Source: Chlorokybus atmophyticus
Lineage: Eukaryota > Streptophyta > Chlorokybophyceae > Chlorokybales > Chlorokybaceae
Direction of reading: 5' to 3'
Assembly: GCA_009103225.1 (NCBI GenBank)
Contig: RHPI01002119.1
Span: 201,192 to 265,191 of the forward strand
Length of the DNA stretch: 64,000 bases
In this document: piece by piece, positions 25,867-38,165 of the stretch
Layout of the letters: each line of letters begins with the position of its first letter
Numbering within the stretch: position 1 is the first letter of the stretch
Program-made: the position numbers and the translations under genes
Notes under the pieces: model-generated
Told to the model about the DNA's origin: nothing
Seen by the model: the letters and a program-made list of their open reading frames with translations, nothing else
Databases searched by the model: none

Positions 25867-28800
25867 ATGGACAGGTGTCATGAGACGCTCCAGGGGTGGT
25901 CTCAGACGGCGCTGAGGCGTGCAGCAGCGCTCGCTGGCGCTGTCCAGGTATAATGTGGTCAATGGCATGTTGGTTTTCGCATGTGCTGCAGGGCGGAGCG
26001 TCTGTTGGCTTCAGTGCAGCTTAGTCTGCGACTTGAGCTCAAAATAGCCAGCAATAGTAGTCACATTGCAAGCCAGTCAGTGTTCCGCTGCTGCATAGCA
26101 GTAAAGCAATGCATGGTTTGCGTCAACGTCAACGGGTTTCAACACCTAGGTTGCCTCACGTCTTGTCATAGCATGCAGTTGTTCAATGTGTTAGCAAAGG
26201 CTTGGTGGTCCAAATTGTGGCGTAGGGTTTGGTGAATACAGAAACGGTCTATACATGCTTTAGCTTGGTTCGCATGCTTCTAGTAGAAGTACGCTTTGCA
26301 CATGGTTGCAACCGTTTGCAGGTGCCACTTGTGCACGCCTGCTTTGTGCATAGCGCCACTGGTCATGAAGCTGATGTGTTGGTCGTAGCTGGCAGGGGCT
26401 GCGGGCATTGGCCGCATACTAGTGCTGGAGCCGCCTGTTCCACACAGAAAGCAGCCGCAACAGAGAAGAGGGCATGCTCAGAGCAGACAGCCACTGTTTG
26501 CGTCGCTGTCAGCTTCTGCCGAAGAGGCAAAGGCGGTGTTGCTTGGGAACGGCCGCCGTCGCAGACGAGGTGGATCAGATGGCAGTGTGGGCATTCAGCA
26601 CGTGTCAAATCCAAAGGCAGACAAAGATAATGAAGAGCGCATGCTTGTTAGTGACATCCAAGTTGCTGTTGAAGGTGCTGAGGTGAGTAGTTGCAAGTAG
26701 CACGTTAACAACTGTTATCAAGTTATGTTCTCAAGCGCGTGTGACTACATGCCATGTTCCAAGCATTGTATGAAACAGCGGTACTTACCTCATGCGTGTA
26801 TATGCTCAGGTCGATCCCCGAGAGGGTCTGGAAGGGGTGGTGAGGAAGGTTATCAACTGCAAGCCCAACTTTAGCTTCACCCTCGGGGAGATCCAAGATG
26901 ATGTCAACCGCATCTTCAAGACGGGGTACTTTGGTAGGTGCACTCCGAAAGCGGAGAACACGCGAGACGGCATTCGCCTCACATTCCTGGTAAGATTGAC
27001 AAGCATGTGCAACGCATGCAGGTGTAGTCATGCAGGCACAGGTGTGCAAGCGTGCAACCTGTTTGTGTTGCCAGAATTTTTATGGCAGCATCTGTGCTTT
27101 GCAAACAAGTGTCGTTGGCCAGGTACAACCCAACCCGATCCTGAAAGGTGTCATGGTCAATGGTGGCAGCGTGCTGCCCGCCCGTGTCATTGAGGAAGCC
27201 TTCAAGACAGAGTATGGTGTGTTACCACTTCTGTAGTGCTGTCTACCAAGCCTTTACAGGTCAATAGTGGCATGATGCTTTCAAACTGCTTGCAGGAAAG
27301 CGCCTCAATTTCACACGTATTAGCCGATCAGTAGACAAGCTGAACGACTGGTACAAGAAGCAGGGCTACGTAGGCCAGGTGCTCAATGGAAGCCATCTTG
27401 GAATGTGGGGGTGTATACAGCGCTGCAATGCAGTCATGTCTGCGTGGTTGTCAATGCTGCTTGTGTTGAAGCTTTTGTGCCATGTTTAGGTTATCCGCGA
27501 GGAGCTGATGCCAGGCGGCATTGTTCGACTTGACACAGCGGAAGCTGTCGTAAATAAAATCAACGTTCAATTCCTTGATAGCAAGACGTAAGCCATCTCT
27601 TCAGTGTGTACAGTATATACCCTCAGTAGTGCCGAGCATTGGTGCTGTGTTTTGGCTGGCCATGATTGCCACATGTTGTTGCCAATGTGTACATGAACGT
27701 GGTGGAGCCTTGCTATAACCCGAAGAATACTGTTGTTTTGGGTGCCAGTGGAGAACCAACTGAGGGCGAGACAAAGCTTCACGTCATCACTCGGCAGCTT
27801 GCAACCAAGCCAGGCCATGTTTATAATCTGAAGAGGGCCAAGCGGGATCTGGAGGCCATCTACAGTATGGGAATCATGGAGGACGTTAACATCCTGCCAT
27901 ACAACTCTTCCGAACCAGGTCCGCACTGTCCTGAGTACTGACAAGAGCCACACGCATGCACACGCCCTCTCAACAACCTGTCTTGTATCCGGCTCACACA
28001 GGAAAGATTGACTTGACCCTTAACGTGATGGAAAGGAAAAGAGGCCTGGGCTTGTCTGCCGGTGGTGGTCTGTCAGCAAATGACTTGGTGCGCGGGGCCC
28101 TCAAGGGCATCTACGGCAGCATGAAGTACTCGCACAACAACCTGTTCGGCCTCAATCAGAAGCTGCTTGTGGCCATTGAGAAGGGTCAGCTTGATTCCGC
28201 ATATAAGGTCAACTACACCGATCCATGGGTGGAGGGCGATGCATATCGGACCTCCCGATCAATGTACATTCAAAACACTCAGCGTCCTGGCACAACTGTA
28301 CACAGCTTTACCAATGCCAACAGTATTGACAAGGCCCTCAAGGTACACAGAGCGATGGCCGCAATAGAGTACAGTCGCGCCATCGCCCCTGAATGGACCG
28401 GCGTTCTGGGCTTGCAAGTCCAGCGTGCGTGCATGAAGGATGAGACCGGGCAGTTGCGAACTCACGATCAGTATGGAGGACCTTTGGCTCATAGCAGCTC
28501 AGGTCCATACAGACGTTCAGGGACAATCATGTTGAAGAACTGATGAACATTAACCTCAGTCAATGCTGCAGCTCTCGATCAACTGCAGTCTGTTAGCACA
28601 GACTGGTGTCCATCTTGGTGACAAGTTCAATCTTGCGCATGGCAGGTGTGGACAAGTATGCACTAGTGCGCGCTGAAGCGCAGTACCGTTCGAACAGGGG
28701 CACTCAGTCACTGATGCTGTCGTCGGAGGTGGCCGTCCCCGTTGCTCGCGATTGGTTGTGCTTCACCCGGTTCAATGGCAAAGGCGTTAGAGTCATCAAC

Positions 28801-29385
28801 CTCGGCCCATTGACGTGCAACTTGAGTGGGCAAGGTGGACTTGTGATGGGCGATCTTCCACCACATGAGGCTTTCCCTATCGGTGGCGTCAACAGCGTCC
28901 GTGGCTACGATGAAGGAGCTGTCGGCTCTGGCCGCATGTATGCTGTTGGCAGCGGCGAAGTTGTTGTGCCTTTGGTAAGCCGCTCACATGAGGGATGTCT
29001 GCTGGATGCTGGAGCTGCCTGCATAGTAGCATGCTCAGTGGATTTTGTGTGAGCAGGTGAGCCCGGTGGATGCCACTGTGTTTGTCGACTATGGCACTGA
29101 TTTGAGGTCCGGACCCACCGTCGCTGGTAAGCACTACAGCAGCATACAACAGTCTCTGTTCAGTGCAGTTTTGTTGATTTCATGTAGCAGTGCTGCTTTT
29201 CTCATCGACACTTACGCAAGGGGGTTGCAGGTGATCCGGCAGGCATCCGTGGCAAACCCGGCACGGGTTACGGTTATGGTGCAGGAGTTAGGCTAGCCTC
29301 ACCGTTAGGCCCTCTTAGATTGGAGTATGCTGTCAATGGCGTGGGGGCAAGGCGCTTCCATTTTGGCATTGGCAGCCGCACGTAA
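25867..29385 (+). CDS. OEP80: OEP80/Toc75-V type Omp85 protein of the plastid outer envelope
   Basis: An Omp85-superfamily beta-barrel assembly protein with N-terminal POTRA domains. The region from the exon ending [17 protein letters not shown] (26.4-26.68 kb) onward is clear. POTRA exons contain [17 protein letters not shown] (26.9 kb), [20 protein letters not shown] (27.2 kb), [13 protein letters not shown] (27.35 kb), [15 protein letters not shown] (27.5 kb) and [18 protein letters not shown] (27.85 kb). Barrel exons contain [25 protein letters not shown] and [10 protein letters not shown] (28.0-28.23 kb), [20 protein letters not shown] (28.9 kb), [15 protein letters not shown] (29.09 kb) and [20 protein letters not shown] (29.3 kb). 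It ends [12 protein letters not shown] at 29385. This tail order is that of plant OEP80. The first one or two exons are not fixed: the ATG at 25867 has a good context and a GT donor, but its phase does not fit the next secure exon. Confidence 0.9.
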
Positions 29386-30813
29386 TGTCCCCTTGTCAAG
29401 GGAGTTTTGGCGTAGACGGTGACATTTTTTCATTCAATTCATCCTTGCGTGGTCATGTTGAGGCATGGATAGAGTTCACACCTTTACTGCGTTTTCTCAC
29501 TGTGTGTCATGTTCGGTACACCAAGCATTACTGCAGTACGGTGGATGGCGATCAAGTGATTGTTATTTGGGGTATGCGCCTGCGATTCTGCTGCACATGC
29601 AAATCCTGTCCATGCCTCATGTGGCGTTGGCAAGGTGTTGGCAGAGGGGGCACGGACAAGAGCACTGTTTACCAACAACAGCAGCAAATGAGGTGACGGG
29701 TTTCTCAGGTCACCCGAGATTGGTGCCCCTTGATCTGCGGAGTGTCCATTTGAGAGCAGTCTTGTGTAAGTGACTGCACATTGCCCACGAGAGGTCATGA
29801 CGTCGATGGCTCCTATGTGAGTTATGTCACTAGATACCTACCTGGAGGAGAGGCTGATTGTTGGCATCGCGACGAGATCCCTGTACTCCATAACGGCACC
29901 AGGCCAGATCAAACCTGTAAACATCATGCTTATGGCCTTTGGCACGTCGAGGAGAAGCTTCTCGGTAGGCGTCTTATAGCAAACCACGCAACATCAGTTT
30001 TGAGTCAACTGCTTCCCGGCACTCACCAGCAGTCACCAAGGCAGGCTGAAGGAGGACTGGTAATAACAACCAACTTCAGGGCGTACCTCATGGAGGTAAG
30101 CGCGGCCGAGCCGTCCGAAATAGCTGGCAATGTATAGCTCAAACACTACTTGCATTAATCCCAACATGAGCACACAGTCAAACAGTGTCCATGCCTAGCA
30201 CGCAGTGTAGAACTTGAACACTACTCTGGCGCTCTCACGCCCCAGCTGCCATGGCCACAATGTACAGGAAACCGAGACCGGGATGTGGAACTCGCCGGCG
30301 TGCGATCAGTGGCCATCAACAATGAGATGGGGAAGCTCATCACACCGATGTGCGGGCTATGGTACCTGTGTTTTCAGCAGACGTTGCATGAGCGAGAGCA
30401 ACAACCACCTTGACACAGGCGTCTACGCAAACACGCGCATATGTGCATGCATGCGCACGTGTATCGGCGCATATTATACATGCTGACATCATGCATATTG
30501 CTATGCGCACTTGTGTGCGCGTGTATGGATGTGCGCGTGTACGTGTGGGTTGAAAGCGTTGTACACTTGCGTCGTTGTTAAATAAGGTGACGGAAACAGT
30601 GACCACAAACTATCCATGCGCTTAGCAATGCGCAGTGGAAAGCCTGAGCTGTACTTAGGTGCGAGCCGCGACATTAACATCTTTTATGTAATACTGAAAT
30701 CCAACACCTAACAACTAACACCTAACAACTATCAACTGTCACCTTGCATTGCTGTCCCATGCGCTCACACCCTATTACATGGTCTTGATGTTTCTTCACT
30801 CTAACAAGTTCTG
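29386..30813. other. Intergenic, no recognised gene
   Basis: Open frames of about 100 codons occur on both strands (for example 29781-30137 plus), but none has a recognisable domain or good splice context. A TGCG/GTGTGCG-rich patch lies at 30420-30550 and CACCTAACAACTAA repeats at 30705-30735. Confidence 0.4.
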
Positions 30814-32639
30814 TTACGAAGCAAGTGCGTCGTCACGCATCTCCGGTATCTCTTCTATATCTTCAACCCATTCTCGGTTGCATGCGCTGACCTGAACCAC
30901 CTAAGTCAGCACGCTGCATAGTGTTGCCTTGTAGCATGAGCGCAAGTCTCACCGATGCATCATCGCCATCATCGGGTAGCTCCTCCTCATCAACGACCGC
31001 TGATGTAGATGATGGGGCGGTCTGCATCAAGGCAACGCCAACATGGATGTTACTCCAGTCAGTGCTCTCACCCAGAGCCTGTGTAGATGTCATATTCACA
31101 TTGATCAGAGAACGTTACTTTCATGAAGGTTTAAAACATCGCATCTGCATGTTTGCTACTTACATCTCCAGCGGTGCTGGCAACAGCTTTATCAACGACC
31201 ACTTCCCCCGGCTTCAAACCCGTCAACCAAACATGGTCGTCACCGTCCCACAACTCAGTTACCTCCTCTTCAATATTGCCATCGGTGGCGACAACCTCAC
31301 GAGCCTTCTTCTGAACAACATGCGGGACACAACGTACGGGTACATCCACCTCCGCGACAATGATCTCCTCAATCCAATTGTTTTCAGCCTGTAGGCATAG
31401 CCAGTGAGTGAAGTGAGGATATGCAGTGGCCCACCCCGCAGTGCATGTGTGACATCGATGACGGTGTTGATGAGAGGTGGACCCAAGTGTGCTTCTGCCA
31501 GCTGGTGCAGCGCAACGAGTAGTAACAGGCGCATGAGAGGGAAACAGTGCACGTATGCGGGTGTGGGTGTGGGTGTGGGTGTGGGTGTGGGTGTGGGTGT
31601 GGGTGTGGGTGTGGGTGTGGGTGTGGGTGTGGGTATGGGTGTGGGTGTGTGGTGTGTGGTGGTGGCGGGGGGGGGGGCATGCGTGCTTCACATGGTGTGG
31701 CCATGTCCATAGCCTTGTCCATTTGTATGCGGCACATGGTGTCTGTTAAGCGACATGGGAGAGGTATGATGGTGTACGCTGACTGACTTGCCAAGCAGCA
31801 AGGGGCGTGCGAGTGAACTGTATTGAAGCAACGAGCACGACCGGACTGACGTGAACTTTGCGCCGAAGATTGCTGATTGAAGGATGGGTAACAGGCATTA
31901 TTGAGCAACAGCGTTGGAAATGGGTGTGCATGCAGACATTGCAACAAAAAGCGACAGTTCTGACAATGCAGGCACTGACTTGCTAATGCACAGTGTTCAA
32001 CCATTCTTACTTGCATGCACGCGGGTGGGTGTATACTCTGAGTCATGAGTTACGCACCTGAGCGGGTGTGAGGCGAGACACCTGCGCCGCACTGGCCGCC
32101 ACTCCAGCTTTGCTGCTAAAGTCCACATGCTTCTGCTGCTTCTGCTGCTGCTTGCCTTCCGCCACAGCGTCGTCATAGCCCTCCTCCTCCTCCTCTGCGT
32201 CGTCATCCTCCCCCTCCTCTCCCCTCCTTACCCTGCCGTCTCTAACCTCCCTGGCCGCCCCGGCCTTCCTGGCCGCCGCCGCCCTCACCGCCCGGGCCGC
32301 CTCCGCCTCCTTGGGGTCGGTGTAAGCAAAAACCTCCTCGTTCTTCTTGGCGATGGTGGTCTTGGTGGGCCGCAGGTAGCTGGGGGACGACGCCGAGGAG
32401 GTGGAAGGGAAGGTTGGGGACACCGCCGCCGCTGCAGGAGGAGGAGGAGGTGGAGGAGGGCGGGGGCTCTTGACGGTGAGAGGGGCGGGGCGATGCTGCT
32501 TGATGCGGGTGGAGCTGGAAGAGGAGGGTGACGTGCTGTTTGTCACAGATCTGCGGTCGGCACCTTTGGCGACCAGGCCAGGAGCCATGCCGGCGGCGCG
32601 GCCGCCGCCGCCGCCGCCGCCGCTGGCGGCAGCGGCCAC
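30814..32639 (-). CDS. Hypothetical acidic protein, low-complexity N-terminus
   Basis: A multi-exon minus-strand gene of unknown function. Exon 1 (32639 to about 32059) is low complexity: Gly and Pro runs, Ser-rich, then an Ala/Arg/Glu-rich helix and the acidic stretch GEEGEDDDAEEEEEGYDD, ending LTPAQ at a GT donor. A likely second block near 31870-31790 gives RRKVHVSPVVLVASIQFT. A better conserved-looking exon (about 31390-31170) contains NNWIEEIIVAEVDVPVRCV and DDHVWLTGLKPGEVVVDKAV. Then ALGESTDWSNIHVGVALMQ (31.07 kb) and a last exon ending EWVEDIEEIPEMRDDALAS, TAA at 30814. The GGGTGT array at 31557-31647 lies in an intron. I do not recognise the family; acidity and basic patches would suit a nuclear or chromatin protein, but that is speculation. 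Confidence 0.55.
31557..31665. repeat. (GGGTGT)n hexamer repeat
   Basis: About 18 units of GGGTGT with one GGGTAT variant, followed by a G run at 31668-31677. It lies inside an intron of the hypothetical acidic protein gene. The G-rich strand is a G-quadruplex candidate. Confidence 0.9.
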
Positions 32640-32739
32640 GAAGCGACACGTGGCAGCAGTCAGCGACGATCACGTGACCCTACTGCTCTACAGTGTATTT
32701 GAATGCTGTGATGTAAGACACTTGAAATGAAGTTTTCCG

Positions 32740-33660
32740 ACGTTTGCCCACTTCAGGCATTTTGTCTGCTAAGCATTCACATTGGCTACATGGCTTTCAC
32801 ACTTGCACCATAATCAAGTTCAAAGCTACATTTTGATGTAAGCTACTCATCCTTGAGATGACACTTTGCTTATAGACATTCATATCGCATGAGTTCTTGT
32901 TATATATTTTTTTTCACATGTACAGCCGTGCACGCAGTTACATTGATGCTTTTGTGAAATGACTGTTTTATTAATAATTTTTTAAACCGCTCACATGCTA
33001 TGTATTGCAGTAACAGTGATTGTTAACAGACATTTAGGTAAAACAATTTTATGGCATATCATCAATGACTATGGTTACAATTATTTATATGTAAGAATAT
33101 GTCGCATGTTGTTTTATATCTATTTATTTAAGTTAGGTATTTTGTATGTTGCACACAACTGTATATGCAACCATATCCATACACAATTATGGTTATGACT
33201 TGCATGATGTTAAAGTTGAAGTTATGCTACTCATGTCTACATACATATGTTAAAAAATTTATGACTTCAATACACAGTAATATTTGGTTGATAACGATGT
33301 AAATTGCCGTTTACACTTATAACATAATCAGTGTATAAAGTTTTCATCTTGAGATGTATATTGCAGAATTCATAGGAGGCAACATATAGCAAGCTACACA
33401 GTATACACGTATTTTACAATTGATACATGCAAGTAAGTGCTTGTTGAGATAACACTTACATAAATGTAACTTATCCACGGTCTAACATTTGCACATATGT
33501 CTCAGCCCCCGTAGTTGTGTATAGCTAAGTTGCTTGCAGTTGCGGTGTTGCTGCTTGAAATCTTAAGTGTTTGCTTGCTTGTTTGCCTATGCAATCTGGC
33601 CCCTTTCTCTACACTACCCTATGTCCCTTTAGGTGGGTGTATTTAAGAAGCGTTAGCATT
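32740..33660. other. AT-rich intergenic island, no gene
   Basis: Composition falls sharply to AT-rich (for example TATATATTTTTTTTC near 32905 and TTAATAATTTTTTAAA near 32970), with no codon structure. The flanking genes are GC-richer. It may be an old repeat or an organelle-derived insert. Confidence 0.6.
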
Positions 33661-34282
33661 CATCATCTGCAACTCATTACATCGGCTCAATGCGATGCGT
33701 AGATCAACCTGATCAATGTGCATACATCTCTCAGAAGCAATGTAAAATCATGTCTTCTCTTCCGTTTAGCATTGCGCACCTTGAAGAGGCATAGGCATGT
33801 TGATGTTAAGCACCGCCACAGCGTGCACGGTATACCTTGTCGCCCCGCACTTCTGACTTAATGTACACTGTTTGCATGTGCTTGGCACCGGCACGACGGC
33901 AGAGTCGGTGTACAATGCGGCATGTTTGTGTTGTAATGTGTCAACCAATACCGTTAAAGTCGCACATTGTGTGCAACTTCTTCTCGAGGCCATCTCCTCC
34001 ATTCATTGCTGTTGAAAGCGCACGCCATGGGCCTTGACTGCGGTGCTTGCAAGTGGCACAGTGGCATTCAACTACCCTCTGCAAGTTGCAACTCGCCATG
34101 AATCAGTCTACCGAACCCTGTCATAATGTGCCGGTCTGCTGCTGACGAGCACCACCGCCACGCCTTTCCAACCGTAGCATGTGCGACACTTCCTAACTGC
34201 GTCTGCTCACCCAAGGAGATGCACACATGGACACATGGGTGCTAGACATAGCTGGCTTTGCAGGCCGCTCTCTCCTTCTCCC
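33661..34282. other. Intergenic, no feature seen
   Basis: Only short overlapping open frames. This is probably the 3' flank of the minus-strand PGS1 gene. Confidence 0.4.
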
Positions 34283-37200
34283 TCATAGCCATCGCTTGAG
34301 CAAGAATGCCCCGAGCGCGGCGGGTATATTGTCAAGCGGTCTGCGGCCCGGGTGCAGGAAGTTGGCTGCGGTCACCACCTCCGCGTCCTCGTGCAGCCAC
34401 GCCCTCTCCTGGGTTGCGTTGTGGTTGTGTGTTCGTTGTATGTGCTCATCAGACCTAGAATACCCAACAACAACCCTTACCTCTGCTAGCCTCCTGCGCA
34501 GACCCTCATTGCGCGTGAACACTAGCAGCTGGTTCTCCAGGTCTCGCTCCAGCGACCGATAACCTGCATGCGATGTCATAGAAACAAAAGGAGAAGGAGA
34601 TGGACCGCATGCATGTTATACATAGACAACTAGCTAATGTGTGTGCGTACCGAAGTTGGGGCTGCCGATGGCGGTCATGCTGGGCAGCTCCTCCCCAGGC
34701 AGCGTGCACCATATACCCTGCGCATGAGGAGTTGGTTACCGAATGTGAACAAGAGGCTTGCGAGATTACAGTTGGGTCAGTAACTGTGGCGGACTTACCT
34801 TTGCATGGAAGGTCCAGCCTGGCCTGGCCCACTCCATGATGCGCACCCGACTCAGCGCTGGATCACGCCCTGCATGAGCAGCACAATAGCACACTGGTAC
34901 AAAAACATGCACGTGCTCACGCACGCGCACACCCACGGGCACACATACACAGAGCAGCAGCGCTCCGCAGGGCAATGGGTTGACCAGGCAATTCGGTGGA
35001 TGTGTGTAATGCACGCACCAGCTTTCTCGAAGAAGCGCTGCTCAAACAGCGAGTACGCTGGCGGGACCAGCCCCGGGATGCCCTTCGCCCCCGCAAACCC
35101 ATTCGCCTGAGCCAACACAACCACTCACAACCACCATCACAACATATGCTTCATATACTCCTACCTCGGGTGCGGCCGTGAGCACGCGGAGACTCTCGCA
35201 CACACTTCCAGCCTGCAGCAAGGCGGCCTCGTAGGGTGGGGCGAGGTTGAAGTACGCGCTCGCAACATCCACAACTGATCCTGTTTGCGATGATAGTGTA
35301 TTTGTGTCGTGATGAGACTGATGCAGTTTGCAGTGCAAAGGTGTGCTTGCCTTCTGGGGTGTTGGCGAGCGTCTGCAGCACGCACGCCTCATCCTGTCGG
35401 ATGCCTATCGGACCCATCTGGACTGTGGGATACTGCAGAGACACACGTACATGTAGTGAGTCATGGCGTAAAAACTCACACTGCATGTCCATCACTCCAT
35501 TGCAGACATTGCGTGAGATTGTGTAAGTTGTGACACACACACCGCCCATGTGTCGCAGCCTTGGGGTAGTGAATGGGTGGATGGCTCTTGTGGTCGGATC
35601 AACTTGTTCACGCTTGAAGCGAGGGAGGGTTGGAACTCCTGTCAGCAACACAAACAACGCCTCATTACCGTTGTTGCACCGTGCACACACACCTCCACAC
35701 ACCTCATACCTGACTCTCTGGATCAGGTGTCCCGGCCGGCAGCACCACGGAGCCATCAGCTTGCAGCTCATAGGAGTGCGCCGCCACTGTGTGTGCGTAT
35801 GTTTACCCACAAAAACAACATGTTCAACTCGCAGGGTGAGACCATACACACTCAAAGGTAGCAGAGACCCTCCTTACCTGTGTCGATGAGGTCGGCCCAA
35901 CGGTCTGCCAACTCGGGGGCGTCCCGCACCAGAAAGTAACGGTCTTGCCGGTTGGTGAAGTAGATCGAACTCAGGTTAGCCCTATGGGATGAAAGACACA
36001 CACAAAGGTCTTGACTTAACCCTCTAAGTGAACCCACTGTTTCAGTAAGCGCTAGCGAAGCATGTGCCAGTTGTTGCTTGACACACGCAAAACGCAGCGT
36101 GTGCGCAAGGACAGTGAAGCTTGTGTACTCACCTACCCGCTTACCAGCACATTGTCGTCGAAGATGTACACCTTCAAGTGGCTGCAAACGCCACACGACA
36201 GCTAACAGTTGGTACCACTGGCACACGTGTGTGGAAAACACAAAACTGATCTTACCTCACGCCCATGCCTTCGTTGTACTTTGGCGGCAAAATCTGCGCC
36301 AGCGCAGCATCACATCAACAAACCACACACTCCACTATGTCATTGTGATGAAAGACATAATCCCTCTCTCTCATGCTCTCGCTCACCGCTTTCCAGAGGC
36401 CGCGCAGGGCGGGGGTGCGGTAGAGCGCGACCCTCGCGCGGGGTGGCTTGCGCGGCGGGGAGAGCAAGTTGGCGGCCAACAGGGAGGCGGCGGTGACGGA
36501 AGTCCCAAACACTGAGTGTGTAAGAGTTGATTAGCTGTTACGGGTCCGTACTATCAACACACCGCACCTGCACTCATACACCCATGCGCATACACGCGCA
36601 CGCATTAACCTTCTTCACCCAACGACTACATGTCAACTACCACAATGTACATGTGATTGGATTACCGTCTTTGGCTGGTCGCATGGCGCGTTGGGCGTCC
36701 AGCAGCATTGTCACATTGAGGTTTGGCCGTGCCGCTGCAGTCGCTGCAAGGTGGGCAACCTGCCCAAACATGCACGTGTGAGTCGACAAGCAGCTGTGTG
36801 TTAAGCACAAGTAGTGTGGTTAGATACTAGCCACACCAGGTTCTGCTCCATTGCGGTGGTGCCAACGTACAGAGAGGCCAGCACAATACGGCTGCGCGCG
36901 CTTGAAATGCCGTCCTGATAACGGAGGGTCAAGCAACAAAGAGTACATTAACAACGCATGCAAACGCAGATGCAAAGCATGCAAATGCAGCTGCACCCAT
37001 GCGAGGGTTGCAACTTTCGCGTGGAAGCACGTAACGTAGAGTTCACACAAGTGCATGCGTGACGAAATTGGCTGCCCAGGTTCTAGACCAAATAGGAGGG
37101 ACAAACGCTGAATGGCAGATGAGCATGCCAAGCTTTTGCGTAGTGCTCATGTTTAGGGCATGCCATGAGTAACTGCGCACACATGCAAGCAGCACACATA

Positions 37201-37523
37201 CAGACTCTCACACCACATGCTCAGGCATAGGTTTGGCAGAACTGCCCATGCCAACCCAGCCAGCTCACCATGAGTGCTGCAAAGAACTTTGCAGGTCGTC
37301 TCAGCACCTCCACCCTGTCGGCGTTGATCGGGACAGCCGGGGCGAGGTCGACCAGTCCGGACGCCAGCCGGTGGAGGAGGCTGCTGCTCCGCATGGTCGC
37401 GGACGACGCCGGCATGCAGGGGGTTGTAGAGAGAGAAGGCAGCACAGCTGTGCAATGCAGGGAGACAGGCAACGCAGCTGCTGCCGCATGGTGCTCAAGG
37501 CCTGGTAGGGAGGCGGCAGGCAC
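34283..37523 (-). CDS. PGS1: CDP-diacylglycerol-glycerol-3-phosphate 3-phosphatidyltransferase
   Basis: Phospholipase D-superfamily enzyme that makes phosphatidylglycerophosphate, the precursor of phosphatidylglycerol and cardiolipin; the eukaryotic form is mitochondrial. About 12 exons. Exon 1 (37523-37269) ends VEVLRRPAKFFAALM. Then SRIVLASLYVGTTAMEQNL (36914-36837), LNVTMLLDAQRAMRP (36.7 kb), ARVALYRTPALRGLW (36.4 kb), and ILPPKYNEGMGV (36.27 kb). The first HKD motif is HLKVYIFDDNVLVSGANL, split by an intron at 36.15-35.98 kb, followed by SSIYFTNRQDRYFLVRD. Later exons give YPTVQMGPIGIRQDE (35.42 kb), VDVASAYFNLAPPYEAALL (35.25 kb), GFAGAKGIPGLVPPAYSLF (35.08 kb), the second HKD-like site GWTFHAKG (34.81 kb), AIGSPNFG (34.66 kb), YRSLERDLENQLLVF (34.54 kb) and the end GAFLLKRWL, TGA at 34283. 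Both catalytic H-x-K pairs are present. The residues after M at 37523 are Ala/Leu/Ser/Arg-rich, consistent with a targeting peptide. Confidence 0.93.
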
Positions 37524-37643
37524 ACGATGAGTGTCGGCCGCCTAGTTACGGTGGTCGGTCGCCGTCTGAAACATAACACAAACATTATTAATATTATCTA
37601 AAATAAATGTAGAGAGCTAAATTGCTGACGTTTGACACATGCC

Positions 37644-37733
37644 GTGGCCTTAGCGCAGTCGGTAGCGCGTCAGTCTCATAACTCGCTCGAGTGAGCAATC
37701 TGAAGGTCGTGAGTTCGATCCTCACAGGCCGCA
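37644..37733 (+). tRNA. tRNA-Met (CAT) with short intron
   Basis: Acceptor stem GTGGCCT (37644-37650) pairs with AGGCCGC (37726-37732, one G-U), with discriminator A at 37733. D-stem GCGC/GCGC closes loop AGTCGGTA. The anticodon loop CTCATAA contains CAT. An intron of about 17 nt (CTCGCTCGAGTGAGC region) follows the base after the anticodon, as in elongator tRNA-Met genes of plants and algae. The T arm is GTGAG-TTCGATC-CTCAC. It lies 120 bp upstream of PGS1 on the opposite strand. Confidence 0.93.
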
Positions 37734-37868
37734 AATGTCGATCAATTCCGACCCGTGGGTATCTTTTATCATCGAGCTGCTCGTCCTCATTGCGATGCAA
37801 TCGCTTGAGAGTGGCATCTTTTAGTGTCTCTTGCTTGGGAATGGAAAGCTGAAGTGTCGAGCGGCTAG

Positions 37869-38165
37869 CCCCCCCCCCCCCCCTCTCTCTCAACAAGCCA
37901 CACTTTGGCTTAATATATTAAAATCGTAATTGTTGATGGTCACAGTATGGTATTTGCGTTGATGATCGGCTTAAGAATACGTGTACATTGCATTAACGTA
38001 CAACAAATTGCGGCGTTAATGCGCTAGAATACCCCTCCCACCCACCCCGGCCCGCTACAAGCCACATTTTGGCTTGGTTCATCGAAAACCCTCATTGTTA
38101 ATGGTCATAATAATTGCATTGATCATCGGATCTTTAGACCACGTGTTGTATTATCGTATAATAAG
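37869..38165. repeat. C run plus two diverged copies of a ~160-bp repeat
   Basis: A C run at about 37870-37882 is followed by ACAAGCCACACTTTGGCTT. A second copy at about 38057 begins ACAAGCCACATTTTGGCTT. Both continue through AATTGTTGATGGTCA or ATTGTTAATGGTCA to GATGATCGG or GATCATCGG. The same ACAAGCCACA word occurs after the gap at 19.87 kb. Confidence 0.7.

Noticed and set aside
31131-31691. His-Thr repeat protein on the minus strand
   Set aside because: The repeat part is an intronic GGGTGT array; only the downstream exon is kept as coding.
37594-37896. 100-codon minus-strand frame
   Set aside because: It runs antisense through the tRNA-Met gene and a C run.
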